Counted from the first letter of the stretch, positions 12,390-24,938 are shown. The stretch: DNA of 64,000 nucleotides from Apostichopus japonicus (GCF_037975245.1 NC_092561.1:10353001-10417000), one strand, 5' to 3'. A program made the numbers and translations. The notes: a model not told the origin generated them from the sequence alone.

Positions 12390-12707
12390 GAAAAAGTTAA
12401 CTTTCCGTTGCTTGCAAGTGAATTTTTTTTCTTGTCGCTACAAAATGCAGACAGTAATGAAACGTGATACCTTTTTATCTTTTATCTAGACCTGAGATGT
12501 CCATCGCTGCTATGTACACTGTGTTGTGGGTATTGACCGTAGCTGTATGTATTGACTGTACACTAGTGTCTAATTACCGACGGTAGCAAGCTGTGTGTGT
12601 ATTTTCTGGGATCGATGGTGGTGTCTAACACTTCTGTTACACCTCATTTGACTAGGTCAGATTACCGGCATGAGACGTTTCTTTGTGCGAGTCTTCACTC
12701 CCTTTAA
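12390..12707 (-). mobile_element. TTAA-flanked MITE, truncated copy
   Basis: An inverted copy of the element at 33918-34303. Shared stretches include the CTTGCAAGTG-type inner segment and the end CGAGTCTTCACTCCCTTTAA. Only the end at TTAA (12704-12707) is kept; the other end is lost near 12390. Part of the open frame at 12204-12467 is made by this repeat, which argues against that frame being a gene. Confidence 0.7.
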
Positions 12708-13300
12708 GTAAATCAAGAGGGAGACACATCAAAGCTAAACAAGAGTTGCGGTGTCTGTTAATTTAATAATTCTAAACTTGATTTGTTTGGGAGAGTGACT
12801 TCACCGACAAAAGAATGTTCTTCTTTCTCTTCACTCTTATTTTTACTATATAACAACCTTATCCTTACAGTGAAGATCAAAATATTTACAAATTCCCTTC
12901 TTATTAAGTAGAAAACATTTAAAGTAGCAGAACAAATATGCATTTTCCATGAAAATATTTGGTTTCTCTGGCAGATTGGTATGTGAAATCAAAGATAACC
13001 CAAGACATGTTTTAATACCAATTAGAATGAGCATCAAGTCCCCTCCCCATCATCTGTTACATCTCCTTCACACACACACACCCCCTCCCCCACCCCCCTG
13101 GCTCCCATCCCCCCACCACCACCTGCTTCCTGTTCCAGACTTGGTGATATAAGAAAACAGCCTAGAGTATAATTGAATTCAGGCCTGAACTTTTTTCCCC
13201 CTGACTTCCAATATGTAACACTTTTCTCTGTGTCATGCCAAGCAAGTATTGTATAGGTTCTTTGAGGCCAGTAAAGGGGTAGAGAGTGGATGCCTTTTAC

Positions 13301-13397
13301 CTGCAGACAAAGAAGAAGTAGTTTTGAACTTTTCAGGTATATTTGCAATTTGGAGGAGTGACATTCCAGAGGGCCTAGGTATAGGTCGAAGGTCCCT
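13301..13397 (-). CDS. candidate internal exon, minus strand
   Basis: Read on the minus strand, an AG acceptor (GGGATTTAG) precedes 97 bases ending at a donor (CTGCAG|gtaaaa). The open frame gives RDLRPIPRPSGMSLLQIANI and ends SSLSAG. It lies downstream of the possible terminal exon at 17576, so it would belong to another gene. The donor could instead be an acceptor (CTTCTTTGTCTGCAG), so the call is weak. Confidence 0.2.
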
Positions 13398-14565
13398 CTA
13401 AATCCCAGAATGGCAAGGAGAGACATCATCCATGGAGGGAAAACCTGCTGGCTAACACATGAAGTAAAGCATTCAACTTTTGTGGAATCGCTCAGGTGGT
13501 AGGTAGCAGTCTGAAGAACAAAGAAGTGGCTCGGGCAGAGATGGTAGAATGAAACCCTGGGGATGTCTGCTTTTGTGGAAGGAGGAAATGGGAGAGTACC
13601 TTGGGGGGCCCTACTGGAATCTATGTTCGGTAGCTTAAGAGACTGCTTTTACTGTGAGAAAGTTTCTTGACACAAAGAGGGTAGGGTGGAGTGTCAATGA
13701 ACAGATTGAGAGCAACCATAACAAAACCTGGTATCTAGTCTGGACGGTGGTGCAATGGGTACAGATGGAGGGAGGGTCCTTTGTCTTGGTCACGGAGGGT
13801 GTGATAGAAAAGACAGACGATGAGAGTAGAGGAGGGACAAGGGGGTGGGGGAGGGGTGGGTGTGGGAGGAGCAAGGTCAATTGAGGATGCTACAAGAGCA
13901 GGTTTCTGGTAAAGGATAAGTCCAATAGATTAAGGGTAATATTAGCAAAGGATAGTCCCAAGGGAGAAAATCTTTTTTTTATTAACACTTCTCAAGCACA
14001 TCATGTATAAAAACCAATGCCCAATTCATTTGCTTAAATTTGCAACAAGGAGACATTTCATATACTTTCCAAATAAAGACCGAAAAATGATCCCCATCGG
14101 ACATCTGACCTTGAATTCCTTTACGTCCCCAAATGACTCACAAACCTGTAATGAGTAATTTTGGGAAAATATTCAGCTTCAAGGAGCAAAAGGAATTTTG
14201 GATGGCCCAATGGGCCCATAATAAACTACTTAGTGCCATCTCATGTTTCATTGTTTTATGTGACTCCATTTAGATGTAGGACAAATGGTTTGCATTATTA
14301 AAAAAAAAAAAAACTTGTGACATAGAATGAACCATTCACGACACTCTGAACTGAATTTCTTGAAGGTCCCCATGCTTGCATGCACATACAGAGGTGGTAC
14401 CCTTCCTAATGTGTAATATCCATCTGAAAGTTCTGATAAGGCTAATAAAGGCCTATTAAGGAATGTTCACATGTGAACATCATATATGGTGATGATGATA
14501 ACTATCTGAGAAAAAAAAAGGAGGGAGAGATGTGTATTTTCAAGTTTTTTTGTTTTAATTATCAG

Positions 14566-14636
14566 GTGCACAAACAAGTACCTTTCTCAATGCTTTAGCC
14601 TTGCAGTTTGACAAGCTGTCAGTGTATTCTTTCACG
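14566..14636 (+). CDS. candidate internal exon, 71 bp
   Basis: A T-rich acceptor (TTTTAATTATCAG) and a strong donor (ACG|gtaata) bound 71 bases. One frame is open: two leading bases, then AQTSTFLNALALQFDKLSVY and SFT, ending in phase 0. It looks like an amphipathic helix. It may belong with the plus-strand pieces at 8621, 11781 and 15220. No family recognised. Confidence 0.3.
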
Positions 14637-15219
14637 GTAATATTACAAGTACAGTAATTCTTTTGATTCTATAGAAACACAGCAAATCATTCATCAACAA
14701 TTTGGAACTGTCACAACCAAAGTACTGAATACAACTAGTTTGTGAGCATTGGTCTTATAATACTCTCACAGAATTGGTGGATCTGATGATGTTGTCCAGG
14801 GGATCTTGCTCATGGACCCTGTTTTGCTCAACACTGACCATATGTGTGCAAAGTTTGGCCTGCCCCCAAATTTTCTGACGGACCTTACAACTTTTTTTAA
14901 AACCCTCTCACAGAATGGGGCCTGTTGGAACCTTATAATATGGGAGCAAAGGTTATTAATTATTATCCAACCTTAAATCAACTGGAGTGCTCACAGAATA
15001 TTCAAATGACCAAACAGAAAATATGACATATTTGATCTATATAGTACTTTGATGTGATAGCATATAACAGGGTTTGTGGAACACCACTAACAAGGACATT
15101 TCCCTTACAGTGAGGTATGTGAACATTAATTGTTGGTTGTGGAATATTGACCCTTTATTAAATCTCTTGGTGAAAAAACCAGATTAATTGAAAATAGTTT
15201 GCTGACCATGGATTTGCAG

Positions 15220-15448
15220 AGTGTCCGAAGTCTCTGCAGCGGATGGCAGCAGGATTGAGGGAGAAGCCAGGTGGAGGAATTTACAGAAAATATATCATAA
15301 TTTGGGACGAAAAGTACGTCGAAAGATTCCGACCAAATCGAGAAGGGATCATGTTGTGAAGCTGACTGTACTCGGCCTGACTAATGTATCACATACATGG
15401 AAAGGAATATCTCAGATTACGGATGTATGGATGGCTCGGTTCATGTGA
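15220..15448 (+). CDS. candidate last exon, two open frames
   Basis: After the acceptor GATTTGCAG two frames stay open. The longer one runs 75 codons to TGA at 15448 and gives a basic protein with RNLQKIYHNLGRKVRRKIPT and the end ITDVWMARFM. The other runs to TGA at 15359 and gives CPKSLQRMAAGLREKPGGGI followed by IWDEKYVERF. Both look protein-like, so the frame cannot be chosen without the upstream phase. Family not recognised. Confidence 0.3.
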
Positions 15449-16328
15449 CATCCTCACTCTGGTGCAAAACCTTCTACAGACCTTAATGTTCACCAGATGT
15501 TCAACACATTCGCATATTGCACAGGAAGTTATTAATTCTATATTTTATATCAGTCGAATATTAAATTGTTCCTCTTTCTCTTATGAAACATTCTTACCGT
15601 TGGTTTGGAGCCAGGCTTTAAGTTAATCCTCTCTCTCTATTTCTATGGTACTACAGGCAGGAAAGACATATTTCCTATCATTTACTTGATTTCACTTTCA
15701 CAACCATGTTCCATATAACCTGAATCAATTACTTATTTCTTGTTTCCACAAAAAAAAAGATCTAGGTGTAGATATCGGTTGCCACGATGGCAACAAGCAT
15801 AGAGTTGGAAATATGATACCGGTGAAATTCTAACCGAAACAGCTAGCCGATTCTCCAAGGGGGAGGGAGGGGGGCACAGGCACCCCAAAAATTGTTTCCG
15901 TGTGAAATCTGTCATGTCCAAACAAATTGGCAGGGAGAATATGGTTTTCATTTTTCACTTCTACTGATTATAATTTATTTACACGGACCTACAAACTTCT
16001 GTAGATTTTAAAGCTGATATAAGTTCTGGAAACAATATCCAGCGAGCCAATTGGCCAGTTTTGTATGAGAACATGAAACAGTAGACTTCAAAAAAAGATT
16101 TGTGTGCTCTGACCATTACTGACTTAATGTAATCAGCAACATTCTAGCACAAACGAAGACCTATCTTGTAAGAAGTTCAACATCCAAGCTTTACTTTTGG
16201 GGTGATCATGTCTACAAGGTTTACAGACCTATATTGACCTACATGAACTTAAAACAATGATTTGTACCCTTTTGAGCTGCAAAGAGCAGAACGTGACCAA
16301 CGTCAAAGTCACTGACAGACCTAGCTCT
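15449..16328. other. no gene seen
   Basis: AT-rich non-coding sequence. A pyrimidine-rich acceptor-like site near 15654 is followed only by short open stretches. Confidence 0.5.
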
Positions 16329-16677
16329 CAAACCCCTCCTCAATAGGATGATTATATTAAAGATCTCAGGGTCGAATCCTGGATGTGAGAGCTTTCACAG
16401 TAGGAAGTTACTCTCAAGCTGAGGATCAGGTCTGGATCTGATCCCCAAACCCCTCCTCGATAGGATGATTATTAAAGATCTCAGGGTCGAATCCTGGATG
16501 TGAGAGCTTTTACAGTAGGAAGATACTCTCAAGCTGAGGATCAGGTCTGGATCCGATCCCCAAACCCCTCATCGATAGGATGATTATATTAAAGATCTCA
16601 GGGTGGGATCCTGAATGTGAGAGCTTTCATAGTAGTCAGTTACTCTCAAGCTGAGGATCAGGTCTGGATCATATCCC
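16329..16677. repeat. 117-bp tandem repeat, 3 copies
   Basis: Copies start CAAACCCCTC at 16329, 16446 and 16561 (117 and 115 bases apart). Each contains GGTCGAATCC or a diverged form, close to the pol III B-box GGTTCGANTCC, so the unit may derive from a tRNA-like SINE. No A-box or tail is clear. Confidence 0.88.
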
Positions 16678-17267
16678 TTGCTCAAGATCTAGTGTGAGAA
16701 CACCCTTAGACCAAGTCATGTATTTGGGGGTAACCCATGTATCTTTTACTACTTGTTGTTATAAGACCAAAATAATGCACTGTAACCTAGTATGATAACA
16801 CTACTGTACTGTACAACATGACAAGAAGGCAACAGATAGGAGCAAACAACTAACCCTGAGGACATCACTGCTTCACATTACCTGACAGTTTTAAGTGTCC
16901 TCTTGGGAATAGAATTGATCAAGGTTACAGGATTATGGTTTCCTCTAATAAGCTGTGTGATTCAAACTCTGGTGAAAGCTTTAAATGTTTCAAGGTGATC
17001 TGGGTATTACCATGAAAGGATAGGAGGGTGTGAACTGGGCTCAGGAATGGAATTACCTTGATGAAGGAATTTAATTATTTTTTAAGTGACCATTATTTGA
17101 TCACTAAATGGCTGAATGTTGGGGTTTTGGATATATATATATGCAGTACATGACACAGCATTCATAGAACCTTTTCCTAACCTTTTAAACTTTTGAAATT
17201 ATTTGGCATTCGTTGGATAAAAAAATTCCTCTATTTCTTTTCACCCAGTCTTCTAATTCTCACCTTG

Positions 17268-17590
17268 AACCCTCTCCTCAAACCCTCTCCTCAAACCCTC
17301 TCCTCAAACACTCTCCTCAAACACTCTCCTCAAACCCTCTCCTCAAACCCTCATCTTAAACCCTCTCCTCAAACCCTCACCTCAAACCCTTACCTCACAC
17401 CCTCACCCCAAACCCTCTCCTCAAACCCTCACCTTAAACCTACTCCTCAAACCCTTTCCTCAAACCCTCACCTCAAACCCTCATCCCAAACCCTCTGCTC
17501 GAACCTTCTCCTCAAACCCTCACCCCAAACCCTCACCCCAAACCCTCACCCAAAACCCTTTCCTCAACCCTCACCTCAAACCCTCTCCTC
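17268..17590. repeat. 12-bp minisatellite, about 27 units
   Basis: Tandem units of the type AAACCCTCTCCT with CACCTC and CATCCC variants. The period of 12 keeps a plus frame open for about 140 codons (PQTLSSNPHLKPSPQTL type). This is repeat-driven and not taken as a gene. Confidence 0.9.
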
Positions 17591-17778
17591 CGCCACACAC
17601 TTCTTCATAGTAGCCCTTTGAAAGCAGTTCTGATTTTTGAGATGGCATTTCTCCACACTCCTGTAGAGCTCTAGACTCTTGGGTGGTAGAATGAGGGCAG
17701 TAGATGGGAATCGATTAGCCCACCAGGAGACGATGGTTGCTACAAAGGTTACCTGGATATGGTAGAGTGATAGTGCAG
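17576..17778 (-). CDS. candidate terminal exon of the long minus-strand gene
   Basis: On the minus strand a very strong acceptor (CCCTTTCTCCTCACAACAG) is followed by two leading bases and 66 open codons, then TGA at 17576. The translation reads ALSLYHIQVTFVATIVSWWA, later LILPPKSLELYRSVEKC, and ends VAEERV. The last codons are made by the edge of the 12-bp minisatellite. A donor-like gtaacc after 26 bases would instead make a micro-exon. Phase would need an exon ending with one base upstream; a 13-base piece near 23091 would fit but is too short to trust. Confidence 0.3.
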
Positions 17779-20700
17779 CTGTTGTGAGGAGAAAGGGAAG
17801 TAAGGAGTACACTAAACCAGTACGGTCGACCTACCTGATTGAAAGCTTTGGTGAGGTGCGGAATATGGTCGTGAAACTTAAGAAATGGAAGGAATAGGCT
17901 ACTTGTCAACGATTTATCGTTTCCTTTCAAACGAATAACTAAGGGAAATTCTTTCTATAATTTTATCGCCCGGATTGTCTGATACTGTTGATTATTATTT
18001 TTTTGAATGGGTAGGTTCTTTATTGATTTAAAGCTTTAAACATTTATATGGATATGATGTGACCTTTAATCAGTACGCAAGTGATCATATCTTCATGTAT
18101 AAGGGCTAATTATTTACCACTGGGACTGTGTTAGACTGCAAACTTAACCATATGCTTTTCAGCCTACTTCTGCGGTATAGTTCACACTCAATATTTGCCA
18201 ACTAGGGTGTGATACATTCCACCCAGACTGGATTTGTTAGATTAATGCTAACTACACATTTCTATGAATAAAGCAATGCTGTGGCATTTATGTAGTCACA
18301 TATGGCACATAAACTACCAGTATTCACCATGTGCTACAAAGAGCACTAGGAATCCGTCCAGGAGATATTCCCAAGTATAATGTATTCCAAGACGTTGGCA
18401 AGACTTTTCCCAGCAGGAACCCACTGTACGAGTAACTCCTGTGAAGCTGCAACCAAATGAACACTATTAACCTGTCTTTATCCCATGCCTAAAGGTACCT
18501 CCAATGCTCCCCAAATCAAAGTTAAGGTGACATTTACCCCCCCCCCCCCCAGCCCACACCTATCCCCTGACCCTCCACAAGTACTCCTGACCGGTCCAGG
18601 CATGATCATTACTACTACTTCTCCAACACAATCAAACATTCTAGTCGTTTTTTCTTTAACATTAAATGGGAAATAAATCTGCAAAACGTCCTAAAGATAA
18701 CTGTGATTACCTTGTGCTAAATGGTTACTGAGTTTCCATTAGACTCCTCACGGCCAGGATAGATATCTTATAAACATACTAGCAAAGTAACAGATTCTGC
18801 TTCCGATGAGGGCGGTATTTAATATTTATGGGGGGAGGGGAATCCATACCAGCTCACACAGTATTTAGTTATTACGTCATGCCCTTGTGAACAGAGGAAT
18901 TTTTTGCGTGTCTAGGTCTGAGTTTAGGTGGTTGAGTTTAAATTTGCTAAGACAACTAATGACTTCCTCTCAGCAGACAAAGGACTGCAATGAAAATCCT
19001 TTATCTCTTCGGCATACCCCTGGTGAACAAGACCAAATAGACACTTCTGTTGAACTTTGTATTCACCTTTTATTTTTACCTACTACCATGGACTGTGTAA
19101 AGTCAAACTGATAGGCCTTGGTAACAACAGGCCGACCAATCCTACAATAGGTCAAAGATTTCCTTTGTGTGAACAATCCATTGCAATCTGCACATGTGTG
19201 ATATTGTCATAGGTTAAAGTGATGAATATTCATAGCCTTCATCCACCTATGAGAAAGAAACTTTCGACCAATCAGATGGCTATGTTCATGTACATTAGTA
19301 CAGATTGGTCGAAATGATTATTTCAGCATTTAGGAGACATGGATTTGATGTTAAACAATATCTCTAGTTAAACAGGTAATTTGAAAAATAAAAACCTCTG
19401 GAAATTTTGATAATACAGGAAATTACCATGTGCTTACATCATGCATAGCAATGTTGAGATTTATGATAATTTTTTCATTATCATAGAATAGTAAGGTTCA
19501 ATAATACAGTAACCCAGCATGTATATTTCTTTTCATTCGTATTGTTATTTGGCCATGTTGTGTAGCATGTTGTGGCAAACCACATATGTTTTTCTCTGTA
19601 AATGTAAGATAACTTGTGTCCATGTGTGTAACCTACTCCCATCTAGGGGCTTTGGTGGCAAATTGAGAAAACAATTTGGATATTAGATGTGAAGCACTGC
19701 ATTCTGAGGCATATTTAGTCTGTAAATTGGGTCTATAAGTAGATTTACTTGGAAGCTTGGGCTAGTAATTTACTTCTATGTTCTTGTGTGAAGTTGACAG
19801 GGAGGTGGGAGAGGGGGGTGGGGAGAAGAAGGGGCTGGGGAATCAAACTCCTGTTTTTTCTTGTTGCACATACTGTTCACATATACAACAATACTATGAT
19901 TGCTTTTAATACTAAGACTTTGACTTCCATCACCATCCTAATAACCTTTGAAGTTTCAAGTTACCAATACTTTACCTATTAAAACATATTATTAAATGTA
20001 ATTAGTTTCTTTTTGGATGGTTGCTGGCTGAAACCTAAAGCTTGTCTGAAGCTAAACAGAGTAGTCCAGGAGAAATCTAGGAACAATCGATTAATATGTA
20101 CCGTTTTTTCGAGATAACAACATTTGAAATTGACCTGTTCTGTCACCAAAGTGTCTCGAAGGTTAAAACACATGTGTGATGTCAATAGAAGCACGCAGAC
20201 AAAATTACTTTTATATCTCCCTTTAAAATTTACATCCAATATCAAAGTTGGGATACATCTCAATAGGAACACCTACTGTAATTGGTTTATTGATAACTCA
20301 ACATCCCCTTAGGTAAAGTTGGAACCCTATCCAATCAAAGGTCACAACAATTAAAGTGTAAGGGTTATTAAACAACACAGTTTGCTGTCAGTGTACAAAC
20401 TATGAAGTCACCACCACTGTTAGTTTCATCTTCACACTTTGGTACTATCTGTGACAATTTTAATTATAAATAGAAACACTGCACATGCACGCACATACTG
20501 TTATTGAAGCCTGGTGGTATGCTACTACGTATTTACATAAACTTCTTGTGCTATACTTTTAGTTTCTATAATCACACTCACAGACAGCCTAGATGCATTT
20601 GTTTCTTAAAAGATCAACACACGAGTCGATCAATGGTCAGTGGTTAAAATTTGTCTTCATAGTTCGATGTAATGTGTCTGTACTTCTTCGAACTGGCTCG

Positions 20701-20798
20701 GAAGTAATGTGAAAATTATTATCAGTTAATGTAACTTAAGTAGTGTAGTGCCACAGTACGGCACATTTCGCTGGGGAGTCACTAGTCTTGTAAAGACC
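17779..20798. other. no gene seen; one hairpin
   Basis: AT-rich sequence with a C-run near 18540. An inverted repeat at 19262-19314 is listed separately. No exon with both good sites and a convincing frame was found. Confidence 0.5.
19262..19314. repeat. 12-bp perfect inverted repeat with CCAAT motifs
   Basis: TTTCGACCAATC at 19262-19273 faces GATTGGTCGAAA at 19303-19314 with a 29-base loop. Each arm carries a CCAAT motif. It could be a paired protein site, a cruciform, or the ends of a tiny element; no duplication flanks it. Confidence 0.6.
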
Positions 20799-21233
20799 CA
20801 GTGGCGGAGAGTCCATACAGTCAGGGGGGGCGGATGCCCCCCCTAACGGACTCAAATGGACTGCTGGCGTGCTTTTCAGCTTTTTACCACTTTTTACTTA
20901 TTCGGGATTATTGACTTTTTTATTGCGCTCTCATCTACCTATTGACATTTGTCACATTTTGTTGGTGTAATTTTCTGACAAAATGCTCATATAAACACCC
21001 ATATAAACTTCCGAGTTGTCACAAATGGCGATGACACCTATTTATTCTTCGTTTATTTGCAAATTAGCAAGGCCCGGAAAGGGTCATTTCCCGCGATCTA
21101 GGGAGTGTCTTTACTCAAAAAAATTCCGTACGCTCCACGCCAACCTGTGGTGGCGCTCCGCTTAGATAGTGTCGAAAGCGCCCCTACAGACCATTCTCGC
21201 CCCCTCTGACCAATACCCCTAGCTCCGCCACTG
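20799..21233. mobile_element. hAT-like MITE, 435 bp, with 8-bp TSD
   Basis: The left end CAGTGGCGGAG and right end CTCCGCCACTG are perfect inverted repeats. The flanking 8-mers are TAAAGACC (20791-20798) and TTAAGACC (21234-21241), one mismatch. It is an inverted relative of the element at 59205: subterminal G-run/C-run hairpin, ACTCAAATGG segment and the GGCGCTCCGC stretch are shared. No transposase. Confidence 0.85.
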
Positions 21234-21397
21234 TTAAGACCCTAGTATGAACAGCCTAGTGTACCTTTCTTCTTCACATAGCTATTTTCCCTTATCTATT
21301 TGCTGCCCATAGAACGCCACCAATAACGCTTTTGATTAATACTAGGGTCTTGCACATTTCTCACAAGCTAGACTATGTTTTCCTTTGATTTTGGCAG

Positions 21398-21693
21398 ATT
21401 TGCTTCGGAAAAGCGAAGAAGCCAATCAGGTTTGCCAATTGGGGCCCACTTCCCCCAAAATGTTTATTCAAGCCCTGCCTCCCGCAGTGAACAACCACTC
21501 GGCCTTAGATTGGTTTGTACACTGCGAGACAGACGCTAATTGCTGTGGAAGAAACATGATCTCACATGACATGCAATTTTGTAACAAAAATGTGAATAAA
21601 GATTTTGTGGTTTGCATAAGTTCACGCCCCTCTTTGGAGAAGTGTCCAAGACGTTTGTGTCGGACAGATCCTCGGGCATGTAAAATACAGTGG
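21398..21693 (+). CDS. candidate exon, cysteine-rich secreted-type domain
   Basis: The acceptor (CTTTGATTTTGGCAG) and donor (CAGTGG|gtaagc) bound 296 bases: two leading bases, then 98 open codons ending in phase 0. The last half carries eight cysteines over about 60 residues, with CETDANCCGRN followed by spaced single cysteines and ending CRTDPRACKIQW. The CxxDxxCC arrangement recalls colipase/Dickkopf-type or other small disulfide domains, but spacing alone does not name one. No signal peptide is in this exon; it would be upstream. The hAT element at 20799 lies 165 bases before it. This is the most convincing single exon on the plus strand. Confidence 0.4.
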
Positions 21694-23688
21694 GTAAGCA
21701 CATTCGTGGTAGGAAGAAACAGACTCTGAGGCATGTACAGTTGTACGCGAGAAAAAGAGTAAATCACAAACGACTTGGCCAAGACTAGGGAATTACATGT
21801 ACACGACGCTGGTCTGCACAACGAACACTTGAGAATGTAATGTCAAAGAATTAAACTGATTCATCGGCCAATCATCAAACAAGCAGCACCATTCAAGAAG
21901 GCTTGATCACGCTTGCCTGCGTAACATTTTAGGAATATTGGGGACATCTGTTGGGACAAATACGGGTGAGTAATGCCTAATGAACTAATCTCTGAAACAG
22001 ATCCTTCCAGAAATTAAACAATTTTTAACAGAGACTGCACAGAAAGCGGACGTTTGACAAAATTGTGGTGACTCAGTAATTGTTTAAAGACAAATTGTCC
22101 CAGGCTTTAGGTACATCTGTACTTTGATAGATATGTATACTACACCCAGCCAGCTGCTGTCATGAAATTTAAACCTTTTTTCTTCTGAATCATGATCTAA
22201 AAATCACAGCTTCATTTCAACGGATAGTGTGGTGAAATAACCTGAACTTATATCTCCCCAGAGGCACCCCCGAAATATTTGATAGAAAACCCCCTATTCA
22301 GAAAGCTAATGGAAATTCCATTGGGATCCAATGATCCTTTCAAGTTTTCCAATGACTTGACCTAAATAATTTTAGGTGAATCAGGAGAGAGAGAGAGAGA
22401 GGGGGGGGGGGCTAATTTTATTTTCCAATAAATGCAGCAAAGTTTTGCCTACTGGTGAAATTGCTATGAGGTAAGAAAACAAAATATTTTCTTTAATTTA
22501 CTAGTCTGTGTCACAAAGTGATCTGGTAAGGTCAAATTTTGGGACCTTGGCTAATACCTCCATTCTGGACAAAGGTAGCATTGGTGAATGAAAATGCGAA
22601 TAAAGAGTGAAAGAATTTTTATGAGCAATTGAGCAGAATTAGGAGGGCAGAAAGGACCATATGGGGGCCCAGCTGTCAAATAATATGGCAAAGTGATGAA
22701 TGATGCTGTTGTCCAATTGATGATAAATTTAGGACTTCAGTGGGTGGAATGACCAGAGGAGAGTGGTCTGGTTCTACCAGAGAGCAGTAAATCCTCAGAT
22801 TAGCTTGTCAGCTGCATGATACTGCTTAGGGATTATCCTGATCTGATAGCCAACCATTAATTCCACTATTTTTTGTACTTGAAATTTGAGGTACAAGTGT
22901 ACTTACTATGTACAATTCGCTAATATGGCAAAACTGCACAATTATCAGGACCTTTTTCAAATTGGGACAACCTTCTGCTCTGAAGTGTCTGACCAGATTA
23001 TCAAGGTTTCAGAGTGCCTATAATGAACTAGTTTAACTCTTTTTTCGGGGGAGGCGGGGGTGGGGGGTTTATCCCTTCCCTTACCTTGCAAAAAACACTT
23101 TAGGGAGGAGAATTATATTTGAAAACCAATTTATCTCTCCTCATATCTATGCTAATGGTTACTCTGGTTTGAAATCTGCATCTGCATTTCCAGAGATGTT
23201 CTTAATTGATAGTTATAGGTATGGCAGCATTTTAGCAGTTCACACTTGTACCAAACACAGTACTTGGAGGAAAAGCAAATTCCTCATTAGTTTGCTACGT
23301 ATTTCCTTTTTATTGAGTGGGGATGGGATGGTTTGTCCCCCCCCCTCCCCTTGTTTTATCTGTCCATGTTCACCTGTTAGTAAGTAAAAGAAGGATGATA
23401 ATGTGACTGCTAGTATACTCTTATTTAAAGACGTCTCTTTCTACCATCACATGAACACAACATATTTTAATCCTCCAACCCAGACAAGACGACACATGTG
23501 TTAGATGGGAAACAAGGTATGAACAGAATGACATGGGTTAGATGGGAAACAAGGTGTGAACAGAATGATGACCTTAGCAGCATTGTCACAGCATGTACTT
23601 CAAAATTATGCTGGGAAAGAACTTAAATAAAAAGTTTAGCAAAAAAAAAAACTGATTTGAGACAATAATTGGAGAAATCATCTCTTAC
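21694..23688. other. no gene seen; simple repeats
   Basis: Contains (GA)n followed by a G-run at about 22384-22411, a G-rich patch near 23050, and a tandem 36-bp duplication at 23491-23567 (unit with TTAGATGGGAAACAAGG). No exon was supported. Confidence 0.5.
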
Positions 23689-23853
23689 CTTTCTGTTGAG
23701 ACTTGGAGATATTTCTGACGTCCATGCTTTATTTATTCCTTCCAATCCATCCCGTTTAGAAAAGGTTTTTGAAGAGATAGTTTGCCAGAGGTTGGGAATC
23801 ATAAATGATTTGTCATATTCCAAAAACAAAAACTGCCTCCCACATCGTAACAT
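23689..23853 (-). CDS. candidate internal exon, minus-strand gene
   Basis: On the minus strand, acceptor TTCTCTGCTATAG and donor AGAAAG|gtaaga bound 165 bases, exactly 55 codons, phase 0 to 0. The translation starts MLRCGRQFLFLEYDKSFMIP and ends AWTSEISPSLNRK. It has mixed composition like a real globular protein. The upstream joins at 23.9-24.9 kb are unresolved: open pieces near 23893-23980 and 24033-24083 have good sites but do not join in phase. Confidence 0.35.
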
Positions 23854-24540
23854 CTATAGCAGAGAACATTTCCTTGTACACCCAGACGTAACCATTTTTG
23901 TGAAAATCGTCAACACCGCCCTCAGTTTTGAGGTATCAAATGTCACCGACGTATTGTGGTACTGCGTCATCTGTTCTGCACGTTGACTGCTACAATACTG
24001 TTCACGAATGGCACACAAACGTGAAACTTACATGAATGTGCGACCTGTGATCTCCAATGGGAATCTTCACCAACAGATATATCTGCCAATTTAAATTTTT
24101 TTCATTCTTATTCTTAAGTGATTATTCTAAAGTGATTAACATGGCTTCCATTCTTGGTGCTTGATGACTAAACTTATCTGCAGATGAACAGAAAAAAAAA
24201 TATGCACGATTATTAACAATCTGATAAAGTGACTGCTAATTATGAACTCAATATCAGTTTGAAACTACATAGTATCAGTACGTCCTCTAACCTATGACTT
24301 AGGTAAAATATATAATTTGGAAAATATAAAAGAAAGTTCTTTCAACTGGTATGCAGCTTCATTGCACGCTGAGATATACAACACAAAATGTAATTTAAAA
24401 AATGTATTCATGCAAATTTGTTCATCAAAAATGAAAAATGGGCAATGATCTCTGATATATCATATTTATGTATTTACACATATAGCCTCATAACTATTTT
24501 AATTCACAGATTATTATGTTTTTTTTCAAATTTATTTCCC

Positions 24541-24612
24541 CCTTAACAATGAATATGCAACATTCCCTTAACATTGAATATGCAAAACTCCCTTAACAAT
24601 GAATATGCAATA
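24541..24612. repeat. 27-bp imperfect tandem repeat, 3 copies
   Basis: Three units of CCCTTAACAATGAATATGCA with short spacers. Simple local duplication. Confidence 0.8.
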
Positions 24613-24887
24613 ACACAAATAATATTTTATCTCACATGACAAGTTCAGTACTTCACCTAATTAGTCACAATTCTTGAGCATTTGCCTTCCAGTCACAACT
24701 TTATTATTTGATTTTCCTTTCTCCCCCCTTCCACCTCACTTAAGGGAGGGGTAGGGGAGGGGTAGGTGGATTAATATGGAGAGACGGAATGTAACCTCCA
24801 AAAGGATACTTCTGATCACATTTGTCAATTTGTATCGCTCTCAATTGTGTGGATGCTTTGCATAACTTTTTTGTTGTAAACGCTTAC

Positions 24888-24938
24888 AAAGCCCAAAGGT
24901 ACTTTCATGTACATTTAAATGATCAAACATGTCTTCAT
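24888..24938 (-). CDS. candidate small exon, minus-strand gene
   Basis: Minus strand: acceptor CTTGAACCTTCTGCAACAG, donor CTTT|gtaagc. The 51 bases (2+48+1) encode EDMFDHLNVHESTFGL. The two leading bases complete the codon left by the exon at 25184. A plus-strand acceptor-like site overlaps here and was rejected. Confidence 0.28.

Noticed and set aside
12204-12467. 87-codon plus frame with a signal-like start
   Set aside because: Its end is a TTAA MITE copy also found at 34200-34385, so the frame is partly repeat.
13034-13429. 131-codon minus frame
   Set aside because: It crosses both splice-like sites and a low-complexity tail; only the 97-base piece at 13301 was kept, with low confidence.
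17193-17621. 142-codon plus frame
   Set aside because: Produced by the 12-bp minisatellite.
23893-24083. Two minus-strand pieces between the exons at 23689 and 24888
   Set aside because: Splice sites are fair, but joining them gives a stop codon or wrong phase.
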